Source: Evansella sp041820985 (GTDB lineage Bacteria > Bacillota > Bacilli > Bacillales > Salisediminibacteriaceae). Taken from it: DNA of 64,000 nt. The notes under the pieces were generated by a model. That model was not told the origin of the DNA, ran no database searches, and worked only from the letters and a program-made list of their open reading frames with translations. Each line of letters opens with the position of its first letter. Positions within the stretch are counted from its first letter, which is position 1. Shown here piece after piece: positions 52,965-62,571 of this stretch. A program made the position numbers and the translations under genes. The DNA lies in contig NZ_JBGUAU010000012.1 of the NCBI RefSeq assembly GCF_041820985.1, positions 1 to 64,000 of the forward strand. Reading direction: 5' to 3'.

Positions 52965-54721
52965 GATGACATCCCTCCTTTTTCCACTAACGTTTCTAAC
53001 TGCTGATGATCATACATTTGACGGTACCACCCATTTTGCTCCATTAATGTCGCATGGTCTCCACGTTCCAATATTTCTCCTTGATCTAATACTAAGATTA
53101 AATCTGCATGTTTAATAGCACTTAATCTATGGGCAGTAATAAATGTAGTTTTTCCTCGACGAATTTGTCGTAATGCATTTAGTATAAGCTCTTCTGTTTT
53201 TGCATCTACTGCCGAAAGCGAGTCATCTAAAATAAGTACTTCTGGATTTGCCAACAATGCTCGGGCGATAGAAATACGTTGCTTTTGTCCTCCAGACAAG
53301 GTTACACCACGTTCTCCGACAATCGTTTCATACCCTTCATCAAAGCGGATAATATCTTCATGTATGGAAGCTAATTTTGCTGCTTCAATAATTTCCTGAT
53401 AGGTAGCATCAGGTTTAGCAAAAGCAATGTTGTCCGCTATTGTTGCTGAAAAAAGGAAATGATCTTGTGGAACATAGCCTATAGAAGCACGAAGACCATT
53501 TAATGTATAGTCATCTAACCGTTTACCGTCAAATAAAACATGTCCATGCTTTATTTCAAAATCCCGCATAAGTGTTTTAATGAGTGTTGTTTTTCCACTA
53601 CCAGTTCTACCAGCAACTCCTAACGTTTCTCCACGTTTCAAGTGGAAATGAATATCCTTTAAAGCTGGCTGCTCTTCTTTTTTGTATGAAAAGGATTGAA
53701 TCTGAAACTCTAAGTCTCCTTTTGGTTGTTTATCAATTGCATTTGGTTTATCTACGATATCTTGTTCCACTTTTAATAGTTGTGATACTCGGTCATACGA
53801 TGCTCTCCCACGTTCCACAATATTAAACAACCACCCAAATGCAAGCATTGGCCAGATTAGAAGCCCTAAATAGACTGTAAAACTAGTAAGCTGACCGATG
53901 GACATGTCACCTGCTACCACATACCGAGCACCAAAAACAAGCGATAAGAAAAACGAAATTCCTACAATGATTTGAATAGTTGGATCGAATAATGCATCTA
54001 CTTTCGCAACAGACACATTTTTTTTCACTACATCTTCCGATTCTTTCGTAAACGAGGCAACTTCTTGCTTCTCATATCCAAACGTTTTTGTAACACGAAT
54101 TCCTGACATACTCTCTTGTACTTTATCGTTTAAAGTAGAGAAAGCAGCTTGCGCCTTCGAAAAACGCTTATGTAGCATCGAGCCATATTTGTTAACAGCT
54201 AGTGCCATAAAAGGCATAGGTATGAGGGCAATGAGTGTAAGCTCCCAACTGATTGTAACTGCCATCGTAATAATAACAAAGCTTCCCATTGTAATGGAAT
54301 CTACTAGCGTTAATACCCCTGCACCAGCTGTCTGCTCGATAGCTCGGATATCATTTGTGGAATGAGCCATTAAATCGCCTGTACGTCTTTTTTGAAAAAA
54401 CGATGCTGACATTTTTGAAAAATGCTCAAACAGCTGATTTCGCAATAGTCTAGCTAATCGAATCGCTGGACCAAAAATTAAAATTCTCCACAAGTACCGT
54501 AATATATAAACAATTACTGCTAAGGCAAATAATACGAGCATCCACTGGAACAAAATGGTTTCCGTTAGTGTTCCCTTATCAATATGGTCCACTATAACCC
54601 CAATAATATATGGTGGTAATAAGGAAAATAACGAAACAAGCGCAAGAACAAGAATTCCTCCACCATAGTTCCATTTTTCTTGCTTAAAATACCAAGCTAA
54701 ATCTTTAAATACACGCATCAC
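52961..54721 (-). CDS. ABC exporter half-transporter with Asp in Walker B (YheI-like)
   Basis: A protein of 586 residues with six membrane helices and an ATPase domain. Walker A GRTGSGKTT and signature LSGGQKQR are canonical, but Walker B reads VLILDDSLSAVD, with Asp in place of the catalytic Glu. This complements the partner, so the heterodimer has one canonical site (this signature with the partner's Glu). It is the first gene of the operon. Confidence 0.88.
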   Translation of the reverse strand: MMRVFKDLAWYFKQEKWNYGGGILVLALVSLFSLLPPYIIGVIVDHIDKGTLTETILFQWMLVLFALAVIVYILRYLWRILIFGPAIRLARLLRNQLFEHFSKMSASFFQKRRTGDLMAHSTNDIRAIEQTAGAGVLTLVDSITMGSFVIITMAVTISWELTLIALIPMPFMALAVNKYGSMLHKRFSKAQAAFSTLNDKVQESMSGIRVTKTFGYEKQEVASFTKESEDVVKKNVSVAKVDALFDPTIQIIVGISFFLSLVFGARYVVAGDMSIGQLTSFTVYLGLLIWPMLAFGWLFNIVERGRASYDRVSQLLKVEQDIVDKPNAIDKQPKGDLEFQIQSFSYKKEEQPALKDIHFHLKRGETLGVAGRTGSGKTTLIKTLMRDFEIKHGHVLFDGKRLDDYTLNGLRASIGYVPQDHFLFSATIADNIAFAKPDATYQEIIEAAKLASIHEDIIRFDEGYETIVGERGVTLSGGQKQRISIARALLANPEVLILDDSLSAVDAKTEELILNALRQIRRGKTTFITAHRLSAIKHADLILVLDQGEILERGDHATLMEQNGWYRQMYDHQQLETLVEKGGMSS

Positions 54722-54817
54722 AGCACCCCAATTTTCTATACATCAATTTTTACAAAGACCCTTTCCATCATATCAGAAATGGAAAAGTTGGAAAAGATAG
54801 AAAAGTTATATGAATAT

Positions 54818-54843
54818 AAAAAACACTCCGGTTTGGAGTGTTT
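54818..54843 (-). terminator. Terminator of yneF
   Basis: Stem AAACACTCC / GGAGTGTTT with 5-base loop, directly after the yneF stop on the minus strand. Confidence 0.85.
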
Positions 54844-54846
54844 CTA

Positions 54847-55065
54847 TTACTTCATATTGCTTTGCATTGCTTTCATCATTTGATTTACTTTCTTTTGTGA
54901 CGGGTTCATACCCATTTGCATCATCATTACACGAAGCATTTTTTCGTTAATTGGTGGATTCTTTTTCATATAGCTCATCATATATTGTCTTGCGATAAAA
55001 AATCCTGCAGCAACACCGCCTAAAAGGCAAAGTACTCCAATAAGAATTACCCAACCTATTGCCAT
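54847..55065 (-). CDS. yneF: YneF-family small membrane protein (UPF0154)
   Basis: A protein of 72 residues: one helix (VILIGVLCLLGGVAAGFFIARQYM) then KNPPINEKMLRVMMMQMGMNPSQKKVNQMMK, the diagnostic block of the family. Function unknown. The position next to sirA and tkt matches Bacillus subtilis. Confidence 0.93.
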   Translation of the reverse strand: MAIGWVILIGVLCLLGGVAAGFFIARQYMMSYMKKNPPINEKMLRVMMMQMGMNPSQKKVNQMMKAMQSNMK

Positions 55066-55434
55066 GTTTGTGTACCCCCTTCTTCTCTATGCTGTCTTGG
55101 AGACATGTCCAATATTATTTCAAACCTAGTTCATTATAACTCATTGGCTCGTACAATTAAAGTGATTGATGAAGAAATCGTTATGTCAATTCGACAATAA
55201 TCATTTTTACGTGTTATTTCTTTTAATCTACCCTGAAAATACGTATGCTCGTTTGTGGTTAACTTATCAAGTATTATTACTTTGGTGGTAAGAATTCTAT
55301 TCGGAAGTTGATGTTTCTAAAGCATCTTATAACGTTTTTCATTCTTCATGGTGCCAATTTCCCGTCGCTCTAAGTAGTCTAATTCCTCTATGATGGCTGA
55401 AATTCTGTCCATGCTAAGTGGGATAAAAGATCTT
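55066..55434. other. Intergenic yneF-sirA
   Basis: About 370 bases. The only coding candidate is the 31-codon frame at 55317-55412 (separate entry). The rest shows no clear signal beyond the AAGGGGG ribosome site of yneF near 55078. Confidence 0.4.
55317..55412 (-). CDS. Possible 31-residue charged peptide
   Basis: The ATG frame reads MDRISAIIEELDYLERREIG and ends KRYKML, an amphipathic helix with codon use like real genes. There is no good ribosome site, but it lies 22 bases after the sirA stop and could be coupled to it. No family recognised. Confidence 0.3.
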   Translation of the reverse strand: MDRISAIIEELDYLERREIGTMKNEKRYKML

Positions 55435-55887
55435 CTAATTAATCTGTTGTACATAGTCTATTGATTTTAATGGTTTTAACCAACCATATCTTTGTTGTTC
55501 AAACTCCATTGCGATAAAGTAGGAATGATAATAGCGTAGTATTTCAAAAAAGCATGCCTCTGCATCATACGTACCTTCAGAAAACAACGTGAGGTAATTA
55601 TCATCCAGATATAAACCAGCTTGACTATTTTTATCTGGCAATCGAATAAAGTGCTTGTTACTGTCCGCAGAATAGCCAACTGATTTTTGTAAGCGGGATA
55701 CAATAATATCTTCTAATTTTGCAATGTTTATTGGTTCCACTATAAAGTTTATTTGTTTATCTGTTACATCCTTTAATTTACCTTTAGCAAAACGATTTTC
55801 TTGAAATAAATTAAAAAGTTTTCCTTCTAATCCAAAATACTCGATAGCAATTTCATCTTTAATGATGTAAATTTCATATTCTCGCAT
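55435..55887 (-). CDS. sirA: Sporulation inhibitor of replication SirA
   Basis: A protein of 150 residues beginning MREYEIYIIKDEIAIEYFGLEGKLF, matching SirA (YneE), which binds DnaA domain I and blocks new replication rounds at sporulation. Location between yneF and tkt agrees with Bacillus subtilis. It points to a spore-former. AGGGAG-type site precedes the ATG. Confidence 0.85.
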   Translation of the reverse strand: MREYEIYIIKDEIAIEYFGLEGKLFNLFQENRFAKGKLKDVTDKQINFIVEPINIAKLEDIIVSRLQKSVGYSADSNKHFIRLPDKNSQAGLYLDDNYLTLFSEGTYDAEACFFEILRYYHSYFIAMEFEQQRYGWLKPLKSIDYVQQIN

Positions 55888-56221
55888 TATAATCCCTCCA
55901 AGGAAAATACCTTCACACTATTATAGCGGAGAGGTTGTCCAAGATTTGTCGCTCTATGAAGGGATACTTGACTTTTTTTGTAGAAGGCTGTTTTTGCTAA
56001 AAGTATATAAAAGGGATTTATTTACAAAGGTGATAGAAGATCATTCAGAAAAGTCATACCTATAGAAATGTATTCGTTAATGCTGGTTTAAGATTAGAAG
56101 TTTCAAATCAGAACTTACTTCATTTGATGTCAACATAAACAATCTTGGTAAAAAGAGCCTTGTAGAAAAAAAGGTGTAAGAAAGGCATTTACACCGTTCT
56201 TACACCATATAAAAAATAAAT
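55888..56221. other. Intergenic sirA-tkt
   Basis: No gene supported in 334 bases. It holds the tkt terminator at 56173-56206 and the sirA promoter region, without a clear Spo0A box by eye. Confidence 0.4.
56173..56206 (-). terminator. Terminator of tkt
   Basis: Stem GGTGTAAGAA / TTCTTACACC with a 14-base loop; on the minus strand it is followed by T-rich sequence. Confidence 0.7.
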
Positions 56222-58219
56222 CTATTTTTCTAATAGTTGTTTGAATTGAGCAACGACATTTTCTACTGAGAAGCCGTATTCTTTTACGACAACTCCACCT
56301 TCACCTGAAGCACCGAATCCATTGATTCCTAGCACTGATCCATGATCTCCTGTGTAACGTTCCCATCCTAAAGGAACTGCCATCTCAATACCTAGACGAG
56401 CTTTTACATTTGATGGAATAACTGACTCTTTGTATTCTTTTGATTGTTTTTCAAAACGATCCCAGCTCGGCATACTTACTACTGAAACAAAGATTCCGTC
56501 CTTTTCCAATACTTTTTGTGCTTCTACAGCAAGATGGACCTCTGATCCAGTCGCTAAAAGGATACCGTCTTTATCACCATTCGCTTCAGAAATAACGTAT
56601 GCTCCTTTTTTTACACCTTCGTAAGCTGATTCTTTCGTTCCGTCAATTGTAGGCAAGCCTTGACGAGTAAGAACCAGAGCTGTTGGCTCATCTTTACTTT
56701 CTAAAGCTAATTGCCATGCTGCAACTGTTTCATTTGCATCACCTGGTCTGATCACAGAAACTCCAGGCATTGCTCTTAAGGCTGGTAATTGCTCTACAGG
56801 CTCATGTGTAGGTCCGTCTTCACCTACCGCAATACTGTCATGTGTAAATACATACGTAACAGGTACTCCCATTAATGCAGATAGTCTTACTGCAGGACGA
56901 AGATAGTCTGAGAACACGAAGAATGTTGCTGCATACGGCTTAATTCCGCCATGTAATGCCATACCGTTTACAGCACAAGCCATCGCAAATTCTCTTACAC
57001 CAAACCATACGTTTCGTCCAGCGTAATTATCTCTTGAAAAATCTTCTTCTCCTTTTAGCATCGAGTTATTCGATGACGCAAGGTCTGCAGAACCACCAAA
57101 TAGATATGGCACTTTTTTCGCAATAGCATTCAATGCTTCGCCACTTGATTGGCGTGTTGCAAGCTTGCTACCTGACTCATAGGTTGGTAAGTCTTGATTC
57201 CAGCCTTCAGGTAATTCACCAGTAATCGCAGCTTGGAATTGCTGAGCTAATTCTGGGTGTGCTTGTTTATATTTTTCAAAAAGCTCGTTCCATTCAGCTT
57301 CTTGCTTTGCGCCTTGTTGTGCTAAAGCATTATAATGTTCTCTCACTTCCGACGGAACATGGAAATCCTCTTCGAACACCCACTTATATGCTTCTTTTGT
57401 CATTTTTGCTTCTTCTTCACCTAGTGGCTTACCATGGGACTCGTTAGAACCACTTCTGTTAGGCGAACCGTATCCAATAACTGTTTTCACCTCAACTAAT
57501 GTAGGTCGATCATCTGTTTTTGCTAATTCGATCGCGCGAGAAATCTCTTCTACATCATTACCATCTTCCACACGAATTACTTGCCATCCATAAGCCTCAA
57601 AGCGCTTTTCCACACTTTCAGAAAAAGATTGATGTAAATCTCCATCTAAAGAAATATCATTTGAATCATAAAGTACAACGAGACGCCCTAATTTTAAATG
57701 ACCTGCCAATGATGCAGCTTCTGCAGACACACCTTCCATTAAATCACCATCACCACATATGCTGTATGTATAATGGTCGACTACATTAAAATCTTCCTTA
57801 TTATAGGTAGCCGCAAGGTGTCTTTCTGCCATTGCCATACCTACTGCCATAGCAAAACCTTGTCCTAATGGACCTGTTGTCGCTTCAACACCAGGAGTAT
57901 GCTTATATTCTGGGTGACCTGGAGTTTTACTTCCTAATTGACGAAAGTTTTTTAAGTCATCTATGGAAACATCGTATCCATGTAAATGAAGTAAGCTGTA
58001 TAATAGCATAGAACCGTGTCCTGCTGATAACACAAACCGATCACGGTTAAACCAATCAGGATTTTTTGGATTGTGATTCATATATTTCGCAAATAAAGAA
58101 TAGGCCATAGGAGCCGCTCCCATTGGCATCCCAGGATGTCCAGAGTTTGCTTTTTCAACACCATCAATGGACAACGTTCGAATCGTACTAATAGATAGAG
58201 CCTCGATATTATCTACCAT
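56222..58219 (-). CDS. tkt: Transketolase
   Basis: A protein of 665 residues, full length. The thiamine diphosphate motif is GDGDLMEGVSAEAASLAGH ... YDSNDISLDG (about 155-190), with SGHPGMPMGAAPMAY near the start and HDSIAVGEDGPTHEPVEQ near 460-477. It transfers two-carbon units in the pentose phosphate pathway. It is a single gene with its own terminator. Confidence 0.96.
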   Translation of the reverse strand: MVDNIEALSISTIRTLSIDGVEKANSGHPGMPMGAAPMAYSLFAKYMNHNPKNPDWFNRDRFVLSAGHGSMLLYSLLHLHGYDVSIDDLKNFRQLGSKTPGHPEYKHTPGVEATTGPLGQGFAMAVGMAMAERHLAATYNKEDFNVVDHYTYSICGDGDLMEGVSAEAASLAGHLKLGRLVVLYDSNDISLDGDLHQSFSESVEKRFEAYGWQVIRVEDGNDVEEISRAIELAKTDDRPTLVEVKTVIGYGSPNRSGSNESHGKPLGEEEAKMTKEAYKWVFEEDFHVPSEVREHYNALAQQGAKQEAEWNELFEKYKQAHPELAQQFQAAITGELPEGWNQDLPTYESGSKLATRQSSGEALNAIAKKVPYLFGGSADLASSNNSMLKGEEDFSRDNYAGRNVWFGVREFAMACAVNGMALHGGIKPYAATFFVFSDYLRPAVRLSALMGVPVTYVFTHDSIAVGEDGPTHEPVEQLPALRAMPGVSVIRPGDANETVAAWQLALESKDEPTALVLTRQGLPTIDGTKESAYEGVKKGAYVISEANGDKDGILLATGSEVHLAVEAQKVLEKDGIFVSVVSMPSWDRFEKQSKEYKESVIPSNVKARLGIEMAVPLGWERYTGDHGSVLGINGFGASGEGGVVVKEYGFSVENVVAQFKQLLEK

Positions 58220-58550
58220 AAAAAAATCATCCTCTCATCAAAAATTGACATTTTCTTCATTCATCATATACTTTCTTTTTTATTAAGACAACAGTATATA
58301 CATGATTTGCTCAAAAAGCATAATCAGCTAGTATATAGTTAGTATGTACAAAAGAAGGTATGATAACAATGAAATCACTTACATACTTTTTCTTCCTTTT
58401 AAAATTTGTCAAAATCCATCTTTTCTTTTTTAAAACATGCTTACTATCATAATGATTTAATGATAAAGATATTAAGAAAAAACACCACAGGTAAAAAAAT
58501 ATACTTTCACAATAAAAAAACAACTACTAAAAAATTAGTAGCCGATAGAT
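58220..58550. other. Intergenic tkt-ynzC
   Basis: Some 330 very AT-rich bases with the tkt promoter region. A 70-codon leftward frame here is hydrophobic and lacks a ribosome site; it is not accepted. The ynzC terminator is at 58514-58541. Confidence 0.4.
58514..58541 (-). terminator. Terminator of ynzC
   Basis: Stem CTACTAA / TTAGTAG with a 4-base loop and a T7 run on the minus strand. Confidence 0.8.
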
Positions 58551-58787
58551 TTAATGTATGAAAGGATCATTGTTTTTATCTTTTTTTAACTTCTCCGGTG
58601 TTACATCATTTCCCTCTTCATCTACTATCTTTACAGATTTTAATTGATTTTTAAAAGATTGCCTTACATTTTTTAGATATGCCTCTCGTAATTCTTTTTG
58701 CTCTTTCTGTTCCTTCAATGAAAGACCTTCTTTTTTCGCTTTTGCTGATAACTCATTTATGCGTTGTAGCTTCTCTTTACTTAACAT
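58551..58787 (-). CDS. ynzC: DUF896 protein (YnzC-like)
   Basis: A protein of 78 residues. INELSAKAKKEGLSLKEQKEQKELREAYLK is the family's two-helix hairpin. In Bacillus subtilis ynzC lies in the SOS-linked yneA-yneB-ynzC operon; here yneB is missing. Function unknown. Confidence 0.93.
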   Translation of the reverse strand: MLSKEKLQRINELSAKAKKEGLSLKEQKEQKELREAYLKNVRQSFKNQLKSVKIVDEEGNDVTPEKLKKDKNNDPFIH

Positions 58788-58879
58788 TACACTACCTCCA
58801 ATGTATTACATACATTCTATCGTACATAAGTGACATAGGAGAATCAAGTTTTATGCCCATCATAAATATAACATACTTA

Positions 58880-59203
58880 TCAGTCATGTTCAGAAGCAAA
58901 GGATTCCAATAATATTGGAACATAAATGGTTTGTCCAGGGTAAATTCTTTCACTACTTAACCCATTTTTATTTTTTATCCATGTAATTATCTCTTCCATT
59001 ACCATTTGATCCCCCAGTTGATTCTTTGAAGCAATAGTCCATAACGACTCACCTTCCGAAACAACCCACTCTACCGTCACATAGTCATCTATTGCATGAA
59101 CTTGATTAGAATTTATGTATGTCCATGTGAATAATCCGATTGCTAGTAATAATACTGCGAATGATGCATCTATTTGGTTTTTAAATTTTCGTATAATTTT
59201 CAT
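58880..59203 (-). CDS. yneA: SOS cell-division suppressor YneA
   Basis: A protein of 107 residues: one membrane helix (SFAVLLLAIGLFTWTYI), then a LysM domain (VSEGESLWTIASKNQLG ... IYPGQTIYVP). It delays division after DNA damage. It is divergent from lexA across three SOS boxes, as in Bacillus subtilis. Operon with ynzC. Confidence 0.9.
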   Translation of the reverse strand: MKIIRKFKNQIDASFAVLLLAIGLFTWTYINSNQVHAIDDYVTVEWVVSEGESLWTIASKNQLGDQMVMEEIITWIKNKNGLSSERIYPGQTIYVPILLESFASEHD

Positions 59204-59220
59204 TTTTCATCACCTCATGA

Positions 59221-59232
59221 GAATGTATGTTC
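59221..59232. promoter_or_regulatory. SOS box 1 (near-consensus)
   Basis: GAATGTATGTTC, one base off the LexA core GAACNNNNGTTC, just upstream of yneA. Confidence 0.7.
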
Positions 59233-59248
59233 GAGTATAGTATAACAA

Positions 59249-59260
59249 GAACACTCGTTC
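59249..59260. promoter_or_regulatory. SOS box 2 (consensus)
   Basis: GAACACTCGTTC matches GAACNNNNGTTC exactly; a LexA operator for yneA and lexA. Confidence 0.9.
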
Positions 59261-59277
59261 GTGTCAACAGGAAAGTA

Positions 59278-59289
59278 GAACGAATGTTT
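59278..59289. promoter_or_regulatory. SOS box 3 (near-consensus)
   Basis: GAACGAATGTTT, one base off the core, on the lexA side of the intergenic region. Confidence 0.75.
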
Positions 59290-59391
59290 GCACCACTGCC
59301 ACTCACATGGTATAATGTTCCTAAATATATCTCTGGTCTTGCATCAAATACATATATTCAAGTTTCGTAATCTAGTAAACGAGGTGCTATT

Positions 59392-60009
59392 ATGTCAAAT
59401 TTATCGAAACGTCAACAAGATATTTTAGATTTTATAAAACGGGAAGTGAAAGACAAAGGATATCCTCCTTCTGTTAGGGAAATTGGGGAAGCTGTTGGCC
59501 TAGCCTCTAGTTCCACAGTTCACGGTCATCTTTCTAGGCTAGAAAAAAAAGGACTCATTCGTCGCGATCCTACGAAACCAAGAGCCATTGAAGTAAGGGG
59601 AGTACCATCTTCCAACATCTCGGAAACTCCATCAATCTATGTTCCCATTATCGGGAAAGTTACCGCTGGTTCTCCTATTACAGCCATAGAAAATGTGGAA
59701 GAGTATATACCTTTACCTGCAAATTTTGTACAAGATGAAAATTCGTTTATTCTTGAAATCCAAGGAGATTCTATGATAGAGGCGGGTATTTTCGATGGTG
59801 ATTATGTTGTAGTTCGTCAACAGCAAAGTGCCAATAATGGAGAAATTGTTGTCGCAATGACAGAAGAAGATGAAGCAACGGTTAAACGTTTCTTTAAAGA
59901 AAAAGATCACTTCCGTCTTCAGCCGGAAAACTCCTCGTTAGAACCTATCATTTTGCAAAACGTTTCTATACTCGGTAAAGTAGTTGGTGTATTCCGGTCT
60001 ATTCATTAA
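59392..60009 (+). CDS. lexA: LexA repressor
   Basis: A protein of 205 residues. N-terminal winged helix (SVREIGEAVGLASSSTVHGHL, 27-47), self-cleavage site Ala92-Gly93 in VTAGSP, catalytic Ser127 (GDSMIEAG) and Lys165 (VKRFF). It represses SOS genes and cleaves itself with RecA filaments. It autoregulates through the SOS boxes upstream. GAGGTG supports the ATG. Confidence 0.96.
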   Translation: MSNLSKRQQDILDFIKREVKDKGYPPSVREIGEAVGLASSSTVHGHLSRLEKKGLIRRDPTKPRAIEVRGVPSSNISETPSIYVPIIGKVTAGSPITAIENVEEYIPLPANFVQDENSFILEIQGDSMIEAGIFDGDYVVVRQQQSANNGEIVVAMTEEDEATVKRFFKEKDHFRLQPENSSLEPIILQNVSILGKVVGVFRSIH

Positions 60010-60047
60010 TATGTATTTATCTTATCTTTAAGCCTTTAAATAAAGAC

Positions 60048-60092
60048 TCTTACAAACCGCGAATTGTTATTCTCTGTTTGTAAGAGCCTTTT
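60048..60092 (+). terminator. Terminator of lexA
   Basis: Stem TCTTACAAAC / GTTTGTAAGA with 18-base loop, then T-rich tail. Confidence 0.85.
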
Positions 60093-60118
60093 TCTTTTGA
60101 TTTCCCACACGGCTCCGA

Positions 60119-60829
60119 TTAATACCTTTCCTTCATACTATAATAAAATTGTCCACCCTCATCCATGGAAAGTAAAAATACATCTTTATGGTCGGTAATC
60201 CCTAATTTTTTCATCTGATTAGAAAGCCATTGGAGTGATCCAACCTTCTTAACATTGGCATGAATGATTCTTCCGTCTTCAATTAAAATTGTTGGATAAC
60301 CTTTTGGGTTTGTACTTTTGTTCATATCATTTGGAGTGATTGATTGAAATTCGCTTTTCTTAATTACGCTAATTTGTCCATTTGCCTCTAAAACAGCATA
60401 ATCGATTTCATTAAAATCACTAGCACTCTGTAAACGTAAGTCCATCAATAGCGAATCAATCGTTACTTTGGCTTTCGTTAGCTCCTTATGCATAATTTTT
60501 CCATCTTTCATTAATATAAGTGGTTCATCTTCAATAACTCTGCGAAACCTCGGAGTTTTTAGAGCAATATACGATAAAGCTAAATGAAAGAACCCGATCA
60601 TTGATGCAGCAGCTAATGGACCAGCCAACGGGAGGTCTCCACTGGACAATGGTTCACCGATAACATCCCCAATAACAACACCGAAGATAAAATCAATTGG
60701 GCTAATAGTTCCCATAGATCGTTGACCTAAAATTTTCACAAGCAAAAATACATATGTATAAATTATAGTGGCTCGAACTAAAAATCCATAGATTGGAAGA
60801 TCTTCTGCTCCAGTCCAAAAATCAAACAT
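60119..60829 (-). CDS. DUF421 membrane protein (YetF/YdfR type)
   Basis: A protein of 236 residues. Three N-terminal helices, LGQRSMGTISPIDFIFGVVIGDV (DUF421 signature), then a cytoplasmic domain (EDEPLILMKDGKIM ... LLMDLRLQSASDFNEIDYAVLEANG). Function poorly known; related proteins are linked to spore germination and membrane stress. GGAAGGAGATAATA sets ATG 60829; the upstream extension has no such site. Confidence 0.85.
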   Translation of the reverse strand: MFDFWTGAEDLPIYGFLVRATIIYTYVFLLVKILGQRSMGTISPIDFIFGVVIGDVIGEPLSSGDLPLAGPLAAASMIGFFHLALSYIALKTPRFRRVIEDEPLILMKDGKIMHKELTKAKVTIDSLLMDLRLQSASDFNEIDYAVLEANGQISVIKKSEFQSITPNDMNKSTNPKGYPTILIEDGRIIHANVKKVGSLQWLSNQMKKLGITDHKDVFLLSMDEGGQFYYSMKERY

Positions 60830-60999
60830 TATTATCTCCTTCCAAATATACCTTCGAATAGTATCAATCTTAAAGGTTCTCTTTATTGTTATATTTTCCA
60901 TTTATCATATTGGTATGTAAGGAGAAGTTTGGTAATTATGAAAAGCACAAGCATCCGAATCTAACATCATTCAATAGTTATATGGTTTTTTTGCATAAG

Positions 61000-61029
61000 A
61001 AAACCCCAAAGCCTAAGCTTTGGGGTTTT
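61000..61029. terminator. Terminator of glnA
   Basis: A 13-bp perfect stem AAAACCCCAAAGC / GCTTTGGGGTTTT, CTAA loop, just after the glnA stop. Confidence 0.92.
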
Positions 61030-61034
61030 GCATA

Positions 61035-62372
61035 TTAATAAGTAGTCATATACTGCTCTCTTTCCCAAGGGTGTACTTGGGTACGGAACATGTCCCACTC
61101 AATCTCTTTTGCTTCAATGAAGTGCTCTAATACGTGAGCCCCTAAAGAGCTTGTAATGATTTCATCTTTCTTTAAAGCATCAATAGCACCTTTTAAAGTT
61201 GCTGGTAAAGCTTCAATACCTTCAGCTAAACGCTCGTTTTCATCCATAACATAGATGTTTCTGTCTGTTGCTGGAGGTGGTGTTAATTGATTACGAATTC
61301 CATCTAATCCAGCTGCTAGCATTGCTGCCATTGCAAGGTATGGATTTGCTGATGGGTCTGGACTACGAACTTCAACACGAGTACTTATTCCTCGAGAAGA
61401 TGGAATACGAATTAATGGTGAACGGTTTCTCATAGACCACGCAACATAACAAGGTGCTTCGTAACCAGGAACTAAGCGCTTGTAAGAGTTAACTGTTGGA
61501 TTCGTAATTGCAGTAAAAGCTGCAGCATGTTTTAAGATACCAGCAATGAATTGCATCGCAGTTTCACTTAATTGTGCAGGTGCATTTTCATCAAAGAATG
61601 CATTTTCTTTTGGTCCACGGAATAGTGACATATTAGCATGCATACCACTTCCGTTTACACCGAATAATGGTTTTGGCATGAATGTCGCATGTAAACCATG
61701 TTTTGCTGCAATCGTTTTTACAACTAATTTAAATGTTTGAATGTTATCGCACGTTGTAACTGCATCTGCATATTTGAAATCAATTTCATGCTGACCAGGA
61801 GCTACTTCATGGTGAGATGCTTCAATCTCAAAGCCCATATCTTCTAATTCTAACACGATATCACGACGGCAGTTTTCCCCAAGGTCAACTGGTGCTAGAT
61901 CGAAATATCCACCTTTATCATTAAGCTCTAATGTAGGCTCACCTTTTTCATCTGTTTTGAAAAGGAAGAACTCTGGTTCAGGTCCGATATTAAAATCAGT
62001 GAAACCTAATGCTTTTGCTTCTTCTAATACTCTCTTTAAAGCTCCACGTGGGTCTCCTGCAAATGGAGTTCCATCTGGGTTGTATACGTCACAAATTAAA
62101 CGTGCTACTTTACCTTTTTCTTGGTTCCAAGGGAAGATAACCCAAGTGTCTAAATCAGGGTATAGGTACATATCAGATTCTTCGATACGTACAAACCCTT
62201 CGATAGAAGAACCATCAAACATCATCATGTTATCAAGTGCCTTAGGTAATTGATCCACTGGAATTTCTACGTTTTTGATAATCCCTAGTAAGTCAGTGAA
62301 TTGTAGACGAATATAACGTACGTTTTCTTCCTTTGCAATTGCTAAGATGTTTTCTTTTGTGTATTTACTCAT
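61035..62372 (-). CDS. glnA: Glutamine synthetase, type I
   Basis: A protein of 445 residues, full length. MFDGSSIEGFVRIEESDMYLYPD near the start, NGSGMHANMSL, and the flap region YKRLVPGYEAPCYVAWSMRNRSPLIRIP. It makes glutamine from glutamate and ammonia. It belongs to the shorter GSI-alpha class, regulated by feedback and protein partners rather than adenylylation. Tandem GlnR/TnrA boxes lie 165-200 bases upstream; glnR itself is absent between ynbB and glnA. Confidence 0.97.
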   Translation of the reverse strand: MSKYTKENILAIAKEENVRYIRLQFTDLLGIIKNVEIPVDQLPKALDNMMMFDGSSIEGFVRIEESDMYLYPDLDTWVIFPWNQEKGKVARLICDVYNPDGTPFAGDPRGALKRVLEEAKALGFTDFNIGPEPEFFLFKTDEKGEPTLELNDKGGYFDLAPVDLGENCRRDIVLELEDMGFEIEASHHEVAPGQHEIDFKYADAVTTCDNIQTFKLVVKTIAAKHGLHATFMPKPLFGVNGSGMHANMSLFRGPKENAFFDENAPAQLSETAMQFIAGILKHAAAFTAITNPTVNSYKRLVPGYEAPCYVAWSMRNRSPLIRIPSSRGISTRVEVRSPDPSANPYLAMAAMLAAGLDGIRNQLTPPPATDRNIYVMDENERLAEGIEALPATLKGAIDALKKDEIITSSLGAHVLEHFIEAKEIEWDMFRTQVHPWEREQYMTTY

Positions 62373-62537
62373 TATTCTTCCGCCTCCTTAAAATATCTCC
62401 TACATGGAAGTACAATAGAGATTAATTTCTTCCCCATTCATCTTCACCTGTTTGACCTCGAGTCCCTTTTGAAAAAGTAACTCGTTGTCTTTGTTATCTA
62501 TTATACTATCGAAGATTAAATCCCTTGTGTTAAATCA

Positions 62538-62554
62538 TGTTAGATTATCTGACA
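62538..62554. promoter_or_regulatory. GlnR/TnrA box 1
   Basis: TGTTAGATTATCTGACA matches TGTNA-N7-TNACA exactly. Confidence 0.85.
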
Positions 62555-62571
62555 TGGTAATTTATCTGACA
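62555..62571. promoter_or_regulatory. GlnR/TnrA box 2
   Basis: TGGTAATTTATCTGACA, one mismatch to TGTNA-N7-TNACA, directly adjoining box 1. Confidence 0.75.

Noticed and set aside
58311..58523. 70-codon leftward frame upstream of tkt
   Set aside because: No ribosome site; AT-rich sequence giving a random hydrophobic translation.
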